64,000 nt of DNA from Kitasatospora sp. CB01950 (GCF_001905465.1 NZ_LISX01000005.1:124278-188277); one strand, 5' to 3'. Positions 50,783 to 60,443 are shown, counted from the first letter of the stretch. Numbers and translations: made by a program. The notes: generated by a model from the letters alone, not told the origin.

Positions 50783-53137
50783 TCAGCTGGTCTGGATCGC
50801 GGTGTCGTCGACCACGAAGGAGGTCTGCAGCGAGACGTCCTCGACGGCGTTGAACTTCACCGTGACGGTCTGACCGGCGTAGGCCGACAGGTCGATCGTC
50901 TTCTGGGCGTAGCCGGTGTTCTTGTCCAGGTTGGAGTACGTGGCGACCGAGGTGCCGTTGACCGTGACGGTCATCTTGTCGTACGCCGTGCTGGTGGTGG
51001 TCTCAGCGGTGTCGATGTGCAGCCAGAAGCTCAGCGACGCCTTGCAGCCCGACGGGATGGCGACGGTCTGCGAGATCGAGTCGGTGTGGCTGGAGCCGTA
51101 GCCGTCCATCCACGCCTTCCACGAACCGCCGTGCGCGGCCTGCGAGGAGGAGTTGTCGACCACACCGCTGCTGGTGGTCCACGGCGCGGCGGTGCCGGTC
51201 TCGAAGCCGGGGTTGCCGAGCAGCTGGGCCGGGGTGCAGCTGCCGCCACCGCCGCCGCTGACGGTCCAGGTGAAGGACACCGAGCCGGTCTTGTTGGCGG
51301 AGTCCTTTGCCGTGACGGTCACGGTGTAGGTGCCGGCCGCGGTGGCGGTGCCGGTGATGGCGCCGGTCGAGGCGTTGATGGTCAGGCCGGTGGGCAGGCC
51401 GGTCGCCGAGTAGGTCAGCGGCGCGGTGCCACCGGTGGCGTTGATCTGCAGGTTGACCGAGGCGTTCAGCGCGGTGGTCTGGTTGCCGGGGCTGGTCACG
51501 GTCGGGCCGCCGGTGCTGGGCACCGAGCCGACGTTGACGGCCGCCCAGGCGGTCGCGGTGGCGTTGTACTCGGCCGAGTTGGCGCCGTACAGGTCCGTGG
51601 CGGCGGACAGCATGCCGGCCCGGGCGTTCGCGTAGTTGGTGGTGGAGGTCCAGTACGTGGTCAGCGCCCGGTACCAGATGGCGGCGGCCTTGTCGTGGCC
51701 GATGCCGGTCACCGGGATGTTGTTGTAGGTCGGCGAGTTGTAGCTGACCCCGTTGACCACCTTGGCGCCGCTGCCCTCGGACAGCAGGTAGAAGGCGTGG
51801 TTGCCGACGCCGGACGAGTAGTGGACGTCCTTGTTGCCGACCGTGGAGGACCAGTAGTCGGCCGAGGACCCGTCCTTCGACGGCTGGTCCATGTACCGCA
51901 GCGGCGTGCCGTTGCCGTTGATGTCGATCAGCTCGCCGACCAGGTAGTCGGGGTTGTCCTTGGCGATGTTGGCGTACCACTCGACCATGTTGCCGAACAC
52001 GTCCGAGGTGGACTCGTTCAGGCCGCCGGACTCGCCCGAGTAGTTCAGGCCGGCCGTGTTGGAGGTGACGCCGTGCGTCATCTCGTGGCCCGCGACGTCG
52101 AGTTCGGTCAGCGGGTGGGTGTTGCCCGAGCCGTCGCCGTAGGTCATGCAGAAGCAGCTGTCGTCCCAGAACGCGTTGACGTAGTTGCTGCTGTAGTGGA
52201 CCCGGCTGTACGCGCCGACACCGTCGTTGCGGATGCCGTTGCGGCCGAAGGTGTCCTTGTAGTAGTCCCAGGTCTTCGAGACGCCGAAGTGGGCGTCGAC
52301 GGCCGCGGACTCCTTGTTGGCGGCGGTGCCGTCGCCCCAGGTGTCGGTGGACTTGGTGAACAGGGTGCCGTTGCCGCTGGTCCCGTTGCTCATGTTGGTG
52401 GTGTACATCCCACCGCGGGTGGTGTCCTTCATCTGGTACGTCGAACCGGACAGCGAGGTGCCGATGGTGACGTTGCCGACGAAGACGCCGGTGCCGGTGC
52501 CGGTCTCGATGCCTTCCCACTTCTGGATGACGTCGCCGCTGGTGGCATCGGTGAGCACGTGCAGCTTGCTCGGGGTGCCGTCCTTCTGGACGCCGGAGAC
52601 GACGGTCTCCCAGGCCAGGCGCGGGTTGTTGTCCGAGGCCCAGACCACCAGGCGGGGCGCGGTCTCCACCGAGGAGTTGGACTCGGCGGACAGCGCGGTC
52701 GCCTGGCCCTTGGCGGCGGCCAGCTTCGGCGTGGTGGACAGGCCGTTCAGCGAAGCCGAGGAAGCCCGGTCGACGCCCTTGGTGGAGCCGTTCGCGGCCT
52801 GGTGGACGACCATGTCGCCACCGAGGACGGGGAGTCCGTTGTAGGTGCGCTCGTAACGGATGTGCTGGGTTCCGTCGGCGTCCTTGCTGGCGTCCTTGAC
52901 CACCAGCTTCTCGGCCGAGCCCAGGCCCAGGCCCTGCGCGGTCTGGACGGCACGGGAACCCGCGTCCGAGATGAGCTGAGCGCGCCCGGCGGCCGCCTGC
53001 TGGCCGGCGACCTGCGCCGCCGCGGACGGGCCCGCGGGGGCGGCCTGGGCCACCGCGACCGGGATCGCGGTCACGAGCAGGGCGGTGGTGGCCGCCAGGG
53101 CGGCCATGCTCACGCGGGCATGCGTGTAGCGAGACAT
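50783..53137 (-). CDS. Secreted thermolysin-type metalloprotease (M4) with C-terminal Ig-like and sandwich domains
   Basis: A 784-residue secreted protease. Signal peptide about 1-32. A fungalysin/thermolysin-type propeptide (YNGLPVLGGDMVVHQAANG, VHVLTDATSGDVI) precedes the M4 domain. Zinc motif HEMTH lies near residue 350 and the third ligand Glu in GLNESTSDVFGN. The C-terminal part has a putative Ig-like (He_PIG) domain (LNASVNLQINATGGTAPLTYSATGLPTGL) and a jelly-roll domain (LLGNPGFETGTAAPW, FVVDDTAIQTS), likely for substrate binding. GGAG is six bases before the ATG. It should be self-processed outside the cell. Confidence 0.94.
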   Translation of the reverse strand: MSRYTHARVSMAALAATTALLVTAIPVAVAQAAPAGPSAAAQVAGQQAAAGRAQLISDAGSRAVQTAQGLGLGSAEKLVVKDASKDADGTQHIRYERTYNGLPVLGGDMVVHQAANGSTKGVDRASSASLNGLSTTPKLAAAKGQATALSAESNSSVETAPRLVVWASDNNPRLAWETVVSGVQKDGTPSKLHVLTDATSGDVIQKWEGIETGTGTGVFVGNVTIGTSLSGSTYQMKDTTRGGMYTTNMSNGTSGNGTLFTKSTDTWGDGTAANKESAAVDAHFGVSKTWDYYKDTFGRNGIRNDGVGAYSRVHYSSNYVNAFWDDSCFCMTYGDGSGNTHPLTELDVAGHEMTHGVTSNTAGLNYSGESGGLNESTSDVFGNMVEWYANIAKDNPDYLVGELIDINGNGTPLRYMDQPSKDGSSADYWSSTVGNKDVHYSSGVGNHAFYLLSEGSGAKVVNGVSYNSPTYNNIPVTGIGHDKAAAIWYRALTTYWTSTTNYANARAGMLSAATDLYGANSAEYNATATAWAAVNVGSVPSTGGPTVTSPGNQTTALNASVNLQINATGGTAPLTYSATGLPTGLTINASTGAITGTATAAGTYTVTVTAKDSANKTGSVSFTWTVSGGGGGSCTPAQLLGNPGFETGTAAPWTTSSGVVDNSSSQAAHGGSWKAWMDGYGSSHTDSISQTVAIPSGCKASLSFWLHIDTAETTTSTAYDKMTVTVNGTSVATYSNLDKNTGYAQKTIDLSAYAGQTVTVKFNAVEDVSLQTSFVVDDTAIQTS

Positions 53138-53554
53138 ACAGACTCCTTTACCGACCGTCGCGGGGTCACGAGCGGTGGAGAGAATCTGGCCGCGGTTGCG
53201 GCGCAGCGGGGGCCCCAGCCGCCGGTAGCGGCTCGGGGTGCGGTGCACGTACGCGGTGCAGCGTTGCTGCGGCTGCCAGTGGCCTGGGGAAGGCTCCACC
53301 GGCAGGGAGTTGGGGCTACCTGTCTTCGCAGCGAGGGGAATCGTGGCAGCAAACACCCCATGAATGACAGATGCATGCCACGGATTGACTCATTTATGAC
53401 CGCCCTACAAGCGGCCCAAGACCCCCCCATGGTCCGGCATTTGGGACGCCGCCGGGGAGACCCCCGCGGCAGCGAAGATCATAGCGATGCTTTTCGGCCA
53501 ACCCGCCACGGGGTCCCACCCGGAGGTAGGACCCCTGTTACCGACGGGGAACCA
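53138..53554. other. Intergenic region holding the protease promoter
   Basis: No gene is supported in these 417 bases between the amylopullulanase stop and the protease start. A lower-GC stretch around 53360-53400 contains short palindromes (TCAT-TT-ATGA at 53390-53399, ATGCAT at 53371-53376), the likely promoter/operator of the minus-strand protease. The rest shows no structure I can name. Confidence 0.5.
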
Positions 53555-56500
53555 TTACTTCTGGACGAACACCGCGACCGTCCGGCCCGGGACCGTGAAG
53601 GTGCCCGTGGCCGGGTCGAATGCTGCCTGCCGAACCACCGGATCGCCGCCCCTGACCTGCACTTGATGCAGCGTCTGCTCGGTGCCGCGCAGTCCCGTGA
53701 CGGTCTGGGCCCGGGCGGTCGGGGTGGCGTTGAAGACCACCGTGAGGCCCTTCTCGGCGCCCTTCAGCCCGGTGCCGTCCAGGTGCATGGTGATCACACC
53801 CGGGTTCTCGCCCGCGGTGCCGGACAGCGGGAAGGACAGCCGGCGCTGCACCTCCGCGGCGCTCGACAGCGCGAACAGCGGCGAGGACTGACGGATCCTC
53901 AGGAACTGCTGGTAGAGGGCGGTGCTGGCACCCGTCTCGTTGCAGCCCATGCGCAGCTTCGGGTCGGCCAGCAGCTGCTTGTCGCGGGCCCACATCTCCT
54001 GGTTGTCGGCCGCCATCGGCAGGCCGCGGCCCCAGCCGTTGCCCAGCGTGCAGTCCCAGTTGATGGCGTTGAACCAGTCGCCGGAGTCGAAGGAGTTGGC
54101 GTCCAGCGACTTGGAGCGCAGCAGGTCGCTGCCGGCCTGGGCGAAGCCCGGGCCCTGGCTCAGGGCGGTCAGCGACAGCCCCAGCGCCTGCATCCGGGCC
54201 CGGTCGGCGGGCGAGGTGCCCTGCGGCAGCTTGAACGCCAGCGCGTCGTACAGGTCGGCGTTGTCGTGCGCGTCCAGGTACTCCACCGCCTCGCCCGGGT
54301 TCGCCGCGTAGCCGGTCGGCGAGCCGTTGTAGTCGACTCCCTTGCCGGTGACGGACTTTCCGTCGGAGTCGGTGAACACGTAGCCGGCCAGGTTGCCGGT
54401 CAGGCCGACCTTGATCTGGTCCATCTCGTGCAGCAGCCGGGCCTTCTGCTCCGCCGGACTGCCGTTGTCGGCCGAGCCGTTCGGGTCGGTGAACAGGCCG
54501 GAGGCGAAGCCCTGCTGCGGCGCCGAGGACAGCATGAAGTTGCCGCCGCGGCCGGCGTCCCGGATCCGGTCGTTGAAGGTCGCGATGCCGGTGCCGGCCA
54601 TGTTGAGCTGGGTGGCCTGGACGAACCGGGCGTCGTTGGCGACGGTGCCGAAGTTCCAGCCCTCGCCGTACAGGAAGACGTTCTTCCCGTCCACGCCGTC
54701 CTTCTGCGGGGTGAGCGTGCCGAGCGCCGACTGCACGTCCAGCATGGTCGACTTCGGGTCCAGGCCCATCAGGTCGAACCGGAAGCCGTCCACCCGGTAC
54801 TGCCGGGCCCAGGTGACCACCGAGTCCACGATCAGCTTGTTCATCATGGCGTGCTCGGGCGCGGTGTCGGCGCAGCACGAGTCGGCGGTGACCTTGCCGC
54901 TGTCACTGAGGCGCTGGTAGTAGCCGGGGACGACCTTGTCGAGCACCGAGTGCTCGTCCTGCCCGGCCGCCGCGGTGTGGTTGTACACCACGTCGAGCAC
55001 CACCCGCAGGCCCGCGTCGTGCATCGCCTGCACCATCTCGCGGAACTGCACGGTCCGCGCCGTCCCGTTCGGATCCGTCGCGTACGAGCCCTCGGGGACG
55101 GTGTAGTGCAGCGGGTCGTAGCCCCAGTTGTAGGCGTCGTCGGCCTGCACCGCCGCCACGCACTCCTGCTGCTTGCTCGAATCGGCGGGCAGCGCGGCCA
55201 GGTCGCAGGCGGGGAGCTTCTGGTCGGCCCGGTTCTCCCGGATGGTGGCGATGTCGAAGGTCGGCAGCAGGTGAATGGTCGTCACCCCGGCCGCGGCGAG
55301 CTCCTCGAGGTGCCGCATGCCCGCGGACTTCGACTGCGTGAACGCCAGGTAGGTGCCGCGCTCGTCGGCCGGCACGGTGGCGTCGGCGGCCGAGAAGTCC
55401 CGCACGTGCAGTTCCTGGATCTGCTGCTTGACGGCCGGTATCGCCGCCGGGCTGCGGTGCTGGTCCCAGCCCTTGGGCTTGGTCGCGGCGGCCGACAGGT
55501 CGGCGACCAGGCTGCGCTTCGAGTCGGCGGCCAGCGCCGTCGAGTAGGGGTCGGTGACGGTGTTGGTGACCGTCTTCTGCACGCTGGGCGCCCACACCTT
55601 GACCTGGTACAGGTAGTACTTGCCGTCCAGCTCCTTGGCGTCCTTGGTCAGCGACCACACGCCGGACGCCTCGTCACGCTTCAGCGGCACGGTCTTCGGC
55701 GTGCCGCCGCTCGCCCGGTCGAACAGCTGCACCGCCACCTCGGTCGCGGTCGGCGCCCACAGCGAGAGCGTCACCTGGCGGTTGCTGCCGTTGCCCCGGC
55801 CCGGGCCCGTGTACACCGGGCCGAGTTGGGCCTTGGCGGCCTTCCCCGCGTACAGGTCGTCGAGGACGCCGGGGATCTGCACGCCGGTGGCGGCCAGTGC
55901 CGCGCCGTTCGGCAGGTGCTCGGCGAAGACCAGCTGGCTGCGCAGCGCGTCGGTGACCCGGCCGGTGTCGCGCGCGTCGACGGTGAACGCCCGGTAGCCC
56001 GCCAGGTGCGGGAACTTCGCCTTCTGGGCGTCCGTCAGGCCGGCCGCCGGGGTGAGCCGGATCCAGTGGCCGGGCTTGGACAGCACGCCCTGCTCGACGC
56101 TCAGCCCGCCGGCCGGGTCGTAGATCAGCTGGGCGCTGGTGCCGCCCTTCAACTGGGCGTCCGCCGCACCGTAGTTGGCGGGCACCACGACGGTCTTCGC
56201 GTCGATCCACTGGGCCTTCGCGGAGCCCAGGTCGAGCTGCGAGGAGGCGCCGGCGGTCTGCGGCAGCAGGTAGCCCTCCTGGCCGCCGATGACCCACACC
56301 TCGCGGCCGGAGGTGGCGAAGTTCAGCGACTGGTCCTGCGGCAGGTCCTTGTCGTTGCCGTTGTGGATGATGTAGCTCAGGCTGGTCGCGCCCTCGGCCA
56401 GCGGCACCTCGAACACCGCGCCGAACGCGTCCTTGCGGGCCGGCATCAGCGGGTTGCCCCAGTCGGTCGGGGTGGCCGCGCCGGTCCAGTCGTGCAGGCC

Positions 56501-59092
56501 CCAGCCGTCGTAGTTGCCGTCCGCGCGCCGGTAGTGGATGACCGCCTTGCCCTCCGGCACCGGCTGCGCCCCGTCCGGGTTCGCGGTGCGGACGGCCGGG
56601 TCGCCCTCCTTGATCCACACCTCGCCGGTGGCGGAGATGTCGATGTGCCGGTCCTGCTCGACGTCCTTGGCGCCGTTCTTCTCCACCACGAACCCGACGT
56701 CGGACGCCCCGCCCTTCAGCTTCACGTACGCGAACGCGCCGTACGCGTCCCGCCCGACGAAGCCGTGCCCGTCCGGCCAGGTGGTGCCCTCGCCGTCGGC
56801 GATGTCGCCCCAGGTGTACAGGTTCCAGCCGTCGTAGTTGCCGTCCCGCCGCTGGTAGTGCACCACCGCGTACGGCCGCGTCACGGCGCTCGGCGCGGGC
56901 GTCGGCGCCTGCTGCCCGGTGGTGAACTGCCCACTGGTGGAGGCCAGTCGGCCCGCCGGGTCCTGCACCACGGCCTTGAACCGCACCACCGTGCCCGGCG
57001 CGACCCCGTCCAGGTTCTGCGTGACGCGGTACACCCCGTTGTCGGCGGTGCCCAGCGTCTGCCACGGCCCGTTGCCGACCTGCGCGGCGAACGTCACCCG
57101 GTCGAAACCGCCGCCGGGCACGCTCGCCCCGAGCGCCACCGTCCCGTACGAGCCGTCGGCCGGTGCGTTCACCGTGATCGACGGGCCCGCCGCCGGCTTG
57201 GCAAGCCTGTGCTTCGCCTTCAGCACCAGCGAGGACATCGCCGGCACCGTCACCGTCACCTTGCCGTCCGCGCCGCTGGTGGCCTTGCCCTGGAACCCGT
57301 ACAGGCCGGCGAAGTCCATGCCCGCCGAGAAGGTGTCCAGCGTGACGGTCTTCGCCCCGGCCGCGTTGTTCACCGCCACCAGGTACTCCACCTGGTCCTT
57401 GGCGTCGATCCGGGAGAACGCGTACACGCCCGGCCCGTCCGCCGCGTACCGCTCCACCTGCGCGCCGTCGGCCAGCGCCGGGTGGTCCTTGCGCAGCTTC
57501 GCCAGCCCGGCGATCCCCTGGTACAGGGCGCCGTCCTTGCCGTACCGGTCCATCGAACCGGACGCCCCGCCGATCACCGGGTCGCTGTTGTACGAGTCGG
57601 TCTTCGAGGCGAACATGTCCTGCCGGGCGTCCTTGTCGCCGCCCGCGCCGGTGAAGCCCTGCTCGTCGCCGTAGTACACCACCGGCTGCCCGCGGGTCAG
57701 GAACTGCAGCTCGTTGGCCAGCCGGTCCTTGGCCAGCAGCGCCTGGTCCGACGCCCCCGGGTTGTCGCTCCGCAGGAACGACCCGAACCGGCCCATGTCG
57801 TGGTTGCCGAGGAAGGTCGGCAGCTCGTACGCGTCGGTGTCGGCCGTGGTGTACCGGTAGTCCTGCGCGTACAGCTCGCTCAGCGCCTTCGCCGAACCGT
57901 TCTGCGACACGTACTTCCGTGCCGCCTCCTGGAACGCGAAGTCCAGCGTCGCCTGCAGCTTGCCCTTGGTGACGTACGGCGAGGTCACCGCCGGGTCGCC
58001 CGAGTACACCTCGCCGAACATGAAGAACTTCTTGTTGCCCTGCTGTGCCGCGAACTTCTTCAGCGCCGGCGCCCACTGCTCCCAGAACGCCAGGTTCACG
58101 TGCTTCACGGTGTCGATCCGGAAGCCGTCCACCCCGGTCTCGGCCACCCACTTCCGGTAGATGTCCGCCATCCCCGCGACGACCTTCGGGTTCTGCGTGT
58201 CCAGGTCGTCCAGGCCGGAGAAGTCGCCCTCGGTCGCGGACTCGCCGACGAAGGTCGAATTGCCCCGGTTGTGGTACAGCGCCGGGTCGTTCAGCCAGGA
58301 CGGGGTCTTCGCCTTCGCGTCCGCCGGGCTCCGGAACACCGGGGTGTAGGGGAAGGAGTCCTTCGACACGCTCGGCCACTGCGCCCGCGCGTCGGCCACC
58401 GCCGTCTCGTCCACCGGATTGCCGTCCGCGTCCAGCGTCGGGTACGCGCCGGCCGAACGGTAGTCGTAGGTGCCCTCCGCGTAGTCGATGACGTCCGCGG
58501 TGTGGTTGGTGATGACGTCGAAGAAGACCTTGATGCCGCGCCGGTGCGCCTTGTCGATCAGCTCCTTGAGCTGCTCGTTGGTGCCGAAGTGCGGGTCGAC
58601 CTGGGTGAAGTCGGTGATCCAGTAGCCGTGGTAGCCGGCCGAGGCGTCCGCGCCCTGCACCGGCTTGTTCTTGAAGATCGGCGCCATCCAGATCGCGGTG
58701 GTGCCGAGGTCCTGGATGTAGTCGAGCCGGTCGATCAGGCCCAACAGGTCGCCGCCATGGTAGAAGCCCTTGTCCGCCGGGTCGAAGCCGTTGTCCAGCC
58801 GACCGCCGGTGCTGCCATCCGGAAGTTTGGCTCCGACGTCGTTGCCGATGCTGCCGTTGGCGAACCGGTCGGGCAGCACGAAGTAGAACTGCTCCCGGGT
58901 CAGGTCGTGCCGGGCGGCGGTCGCCGCCAGCGCCGCGTCCGACGGCGGGGCCGGCGCGACGGGCGCGGCCGACGCGAGCGGCACGGCGCCCAGCGTCGCG
59001 GCGATCAGCGAGGCCGCCACCAGGACGGAGGCCCGTCCGGGACGGCGGTACGGGGTGGTGCGGCGCGGGGAACGGGCTTGGGCGTCGGCCAC
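53555..59092 (-). CDS. Bifunctional amylopullulanase: GH13 amylase fused to pullulanase with CBM41 domains
   Basis: A 1,845-residue secreted enzyme with signal peptide about 1-43. N-terminal GH13 barrel (about 60-480): nucleophile Asp in [12 protein letters not shown] (about 325), Glu in FMFGEVYSG, LGNHDMGRF. After an all-beta region come two CBM41 modules (about 740-790 and 850-900; both with DGNYDGW and a Trp-rich repeat). The C-terminal half is a type I pullulanase: YNWGYDPLHY (about 1320), nucleophile Asp in VDGFRFDLMGLD (about 1436), Glu in YGEGWNFG (about 1475). The C-terminal ~170 residues resemble the DUF3372 domain of pullulanases. It would cut both alpha-1,4 and alpha-1,6 bonds. MalR-like repeats lie upstream. 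GTG 59092 has GGGAGAG upstream. Confidence 0.95.
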   Translation of the reverse strand: MADAQARSPRRTTPYRRPGRASVLVAASLIAATLGAVPLASAAPVAPAPPSDAALAATAARHDLTREQFYFVLPDRFANGSIGNDVGAKLPDGSTGGRLDNGFDPADKGFYHGGDLLGLIDRLDYIQDLGTTAIWMAPIFKNKPVQGADASAGYHGYWITDFTQVDPHFGTNEQLKELIDKAHRRGIKVFFDVITNHTADVIDYAEGTYDYRSAGAYPTLDADGNPVDETAVADARAQWPSVSKDSFPYTPVFRSPADAKAKTPSWLNDPALYHNRGNSTFVGESATEGDFSGLDDLDTQNPKVVAGMADIYRKWVAETGVDGFRIDTVKHVNLAFWEQWAPALKKFAAQQGNKKFFMFGEVYSGDPAVTSPYVTKGKLQATLDFAFQEAARKYVSQNGSAKALSELYAQDYRYTTADTDAYELPTFLGNHDMGRFGSFLRSDNPGASDQALLAKDRLANELQFLTRGQPVVYYGDEQGFTGAGGDKDARQDMFASKTDSYNSDPVIGGASGSMDRYGKDGALYQGIAGLAKLRKDHPALADGAQVERYAADGPGVYAFSRIDAKDQVEYLVAVNNAAGAKTVTLDTFSAGMDFAGLYGFQGKATSGADGKVTVTVPAMSSLVLKAKHRLAKPAAGPSITVNAPADGSYGTVALGASVPGGGFDRVTFAAQVGNGPWQTLGTADNGVYRVTQNLDGVAPGTVVRFKAVVQDPAGRLASTSGQFTTGQQAPTPAPSAVTRPYAVVHYQRRDGNYDGWNLYTWGDIADGEGTTWPDGHGFVGRDAYGAFAYVKLKGGASDVGFVVEKNGAKDVEQDRHIDISATGEVWIKEGDPAVRTANPDGAQPVPEGKAVIHYRRADGNYDGWGLHDWTGAATPTDWGNPLMPARKDAFGAVFEVPLAEGATSLSYIIHNGNDKDLPQDQSLNFATSGREVWVIGGQEGYLLPQTAGASSQLDLGSAKAQWIDAKTVVVPANYGAADAQLKGGTSAQLIYDPAGGLSVEQGVLSKPGHWIRLTPAAGLTDAQKAKFPHLAGYRAFTVDARDTGRVTDALRSQLVFAEHLPNGAALAATGVQIPGVLDDLYAGKAAKAQLGPVYTGPGRGNGSNRQVTLSLWAPTATEVAVQLFDRASGGTPKTVPLKRDEASGVWSLTKDAKELDGKYYLYQVKVWAPSVQKTVTNTVTDPYSTALAADSKRSLVADLSAAATKPKGWDQHRSPAAIPAVKQQIQELHVRDFSAADATVPADERGTYLAFTQSKSAGMRHLEELAAAGVTTIHLLPTFDIATIRENRADQKLPACDLAALPADSSKQQECVAAVQADDAYNWGYDPLHYTVPEGSYATDPNGTARTVQFREMVQAMHDAGLRVVLDVVYNHTAAAGQDEHSVLDKVVPGYYQRLSDSGKVTADSCCADTAPEHAMMNKLIVDSVVTWARQYRVDGFRFDLMGLDPKSTMLDVQSALGTLTPQKDGVDGKNVFLYGEGWNFGTVANDARFVQATQLNMAGTGIATFNDRIRDAGRGGNFMLSSAPQQGFASGLFTDPNGSADNGSPAEQKARLLHEMDQIKVGLTGNLAGYVFTDSDGKSVTGKGVDYNGSPTGYAANPGEAVEYLDAHDNADLYDALAFKLPQGTSPADRARMQALGLSLTALSQGPGFAQAGSDLLRSKSLDANSFDSGDWFNAINWDCTLGNGWGRGLPMAADNQEMWARDKQLLADPKLRMGCNETGASTALYQQFLRIRQSSPLFALSSAAEVQRRLSFPLSGTAGENPGVITMHLDGTGLKGAEKGLTVVFNATPTARAQTVTGLRGTEQTLHQVQVRGGDPVVRQAAFDPATGTFTVPGRTVAVFVQK

Positions 59093-59150
59093 GACAGGGC
59101 TCTCCCTTGGGGCGCTCGGGCAGGGTGGGTGGCGTGGAACCTAGCGTCCT

Positions 59151-59172
59151 GCAAGATGTTTCAGCAAGATGC
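59151..59172. promoter_or_regulatory. MalR-like operator of the amylopullulanase gene
   Basis: TGCAAGATG-TTTC-AGCAAGATG, a direct repeat like the one upstream of the amylase gene (TGCAAG-ACGC-TGCAAG). It lies 59 bases upstream of the GTG. Confidence 0.6.
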
Positions 59173-59341
59173 GAAAGCCCTTCCGGGCGCGAGTCGTACC
59201 GAGTCGTGACCTGAGCCCACCCGCCCCACGACCACCCCCCGCCCGGCCTCCGACCGGCCTCCGGGTACGAACAAGACCCCGGTTCGACCCCTGGTAACCC
59301 GCGCGCCACAATGGAGCGCATGCGCCTCGAGAACCGACCGA

Positions 59342-59359
59342 CCCCTACCCCCGTAGGGG
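59342..59359 (+). promoter_or_regulatory. Hairpin masking the ribosome site of the PAP2 gene
   Basis: CCCCTAC-CCCC-GTAGGGG. The right arm covers most of the AGGGGG ribosome site (59355-59360) of GTG 59368, so translation could be controlled by the fold. Confidence 0.4.
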
Positions 59360-59367
59360 GACAGTCG

Positions 59368-60375
59368 GTGAAGAATCCCCGACCAGAGGATGAGCAAGCG
59401 GCCACACCTCGTCTGGCAGACTTCTCGTCCATGGGGGAACCGACCGAGATCCACGCTGCCGGCGCCGAACGCGCCGACCGGAGCGCGCGCGACGGTTCCG
59501 ACCCGGGCACGGACCACATCGCCCACCAGCCCGGCGGAGCCACCCGCGTCGCCCAGTCACCCACCGGCCTGCGCGGCCGCCTGCGCGACCAGCGCCGCAG
59601 CCCCCGCAGACCCCACCTGTTCTTCGAACTCGCCCTGATCGGCATCAGCTACTGGCTGTACTCGCTGGTCCGGAACGCCGTTCCCGAACAGGCCTCGATC
59701 GCGCACAAGCACGCCGACTGGGTCTGGAACTTCGAGCACACCCTCGGCATCGCCGTCGAGCGCTCCATCAACCACGCCGTGAACTCGGTCACGTGGCTGA
59801 TCGTCGGGATGAACTACTACTACGCCACCCTGCACTTCATCGTCACCATCGGCGTACTGGTCTGGCTCTACCGCTCCCACCCCGGTCGCTACGCCGCCGC
59901 ACGCACCGTGCTGTTCGTCACCACCGGCATCGCCCTGGTCGGCTTCTACTTCTTCCCGCTCGCCCCGCCCCGCCTGATGGACGCCGGTTTCATCGACACC
60001 GTCACCGTCCACCACACCTGGGGCTCCATGGCCTCCGGCGCCGGCGCGCAGGTCTCCAACCAGTTCGCGGCCATGCCCTCCATGCACATCGGCTGGTCCA
60101 TGTGGTGCGGCCTGACCATCTTCTTCCTCGCCCGCCGCACCTGGGTCCGCGCCCTCGGCCTGGCCTACCCCCTGGTCACCCTCAGCGTGATCATCTCCAC
60201 CGCCAACCACTTCTGGCTCGACGCCGTCGGCGGCGAGGTCTGCCTCCTGGTCGGCTTCGTCGCGGCCCGGCTGATCTACCACAACTGGGTCTACCGCCTC
60301 CCCCGCAACCCCGACGACGCCCAGAACCACACCCTGACCGTCCCGGTCTCCTGGGACACCAAGGTCTCGGCGTAG
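59368..60375 (+). CDS. PAP2 superfamily membrane protein (inositol phosphorylceramide synthase/AUR1-like)
   Basis: A 335-residue membrane protein with about six helices in residues 95-315 and a ~90-residue polar N-terminal tail. The phosphatase motifs are PSMHIG (motif 2, about 236-241) and ANHFWLDAVGG (motif 3, about 279-290), with arginine of motif 1 near the N-terminal helix region. Members act on lipid phosphates or transfer phospho-head groups. GTG 59368 is chosen for its ribosome site; ATG 59311 and ATG 59431 are in-frame alternatives. It converges with glnE. Confidence 0.88.
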   Translation: MKNPRPEDEQAATPRLADFSSMGEPTEIHAAGAERADRSARDGSDPGTDHIAHQPGGATRVAQSPTGLRGRLRDQRRSPRRPHLFFELALIGISYWLYSLVRNAVPEQASIAHKHADWVWNFEHTLGIAVERSINHAVNSVTWLIVGMNYYYATLHFIVTIGVLVWLYRSHPGRYAAARTVLFVTTGIALVGFYFFPLAPPRLMDAGFIDTVTVHHTWGSMASGAGAQVSNQFAAMPSMHIGWSMWCGLTIFFLARRTWVRALGLAYPLVTLSVIISTANHFWLDAVGGEVCLLVGFVAARLIYHNWVYRLPRNPDDAQNHTLTVPVSWDTKVSA

Positions 60376-60387
60376 CACGAGCACAGC

Positions 60388-60443
60388 CAGGGGCGCGTGG
60401 GGGTACCTCCCGGCCCGCTGGGGCTGGGGGAGAACTGCGCGAA
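60388..60443. repeat. Dispersed repeat copy C, interrupted by a second repeat element
   Basis: CAGGGGCGCG (60388-60397) and GAACTGCGCGAA (60432-60443) are the two ends of the same element as copies A and B. Between them lie about 34 bases with GGGGGTACCTCCC and a G-run hairpin, resembling another abundant Streptomyces repeat. It sits 12 bases after the PAP2 stop, in the convergent junction with glnE. Confidence 0.75.

Noticed and set aside
49595..59209. A 3,204-codon open frame on the plus strand through the glycosyltransferase, protease and amylopullulanase genes
   Set aside because: It is antisense to four well-supported genes and its translation is a mix of Val, Arg, Gly and Leu with no domain. 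High-GC codon bias removes stops from the antisense frame.
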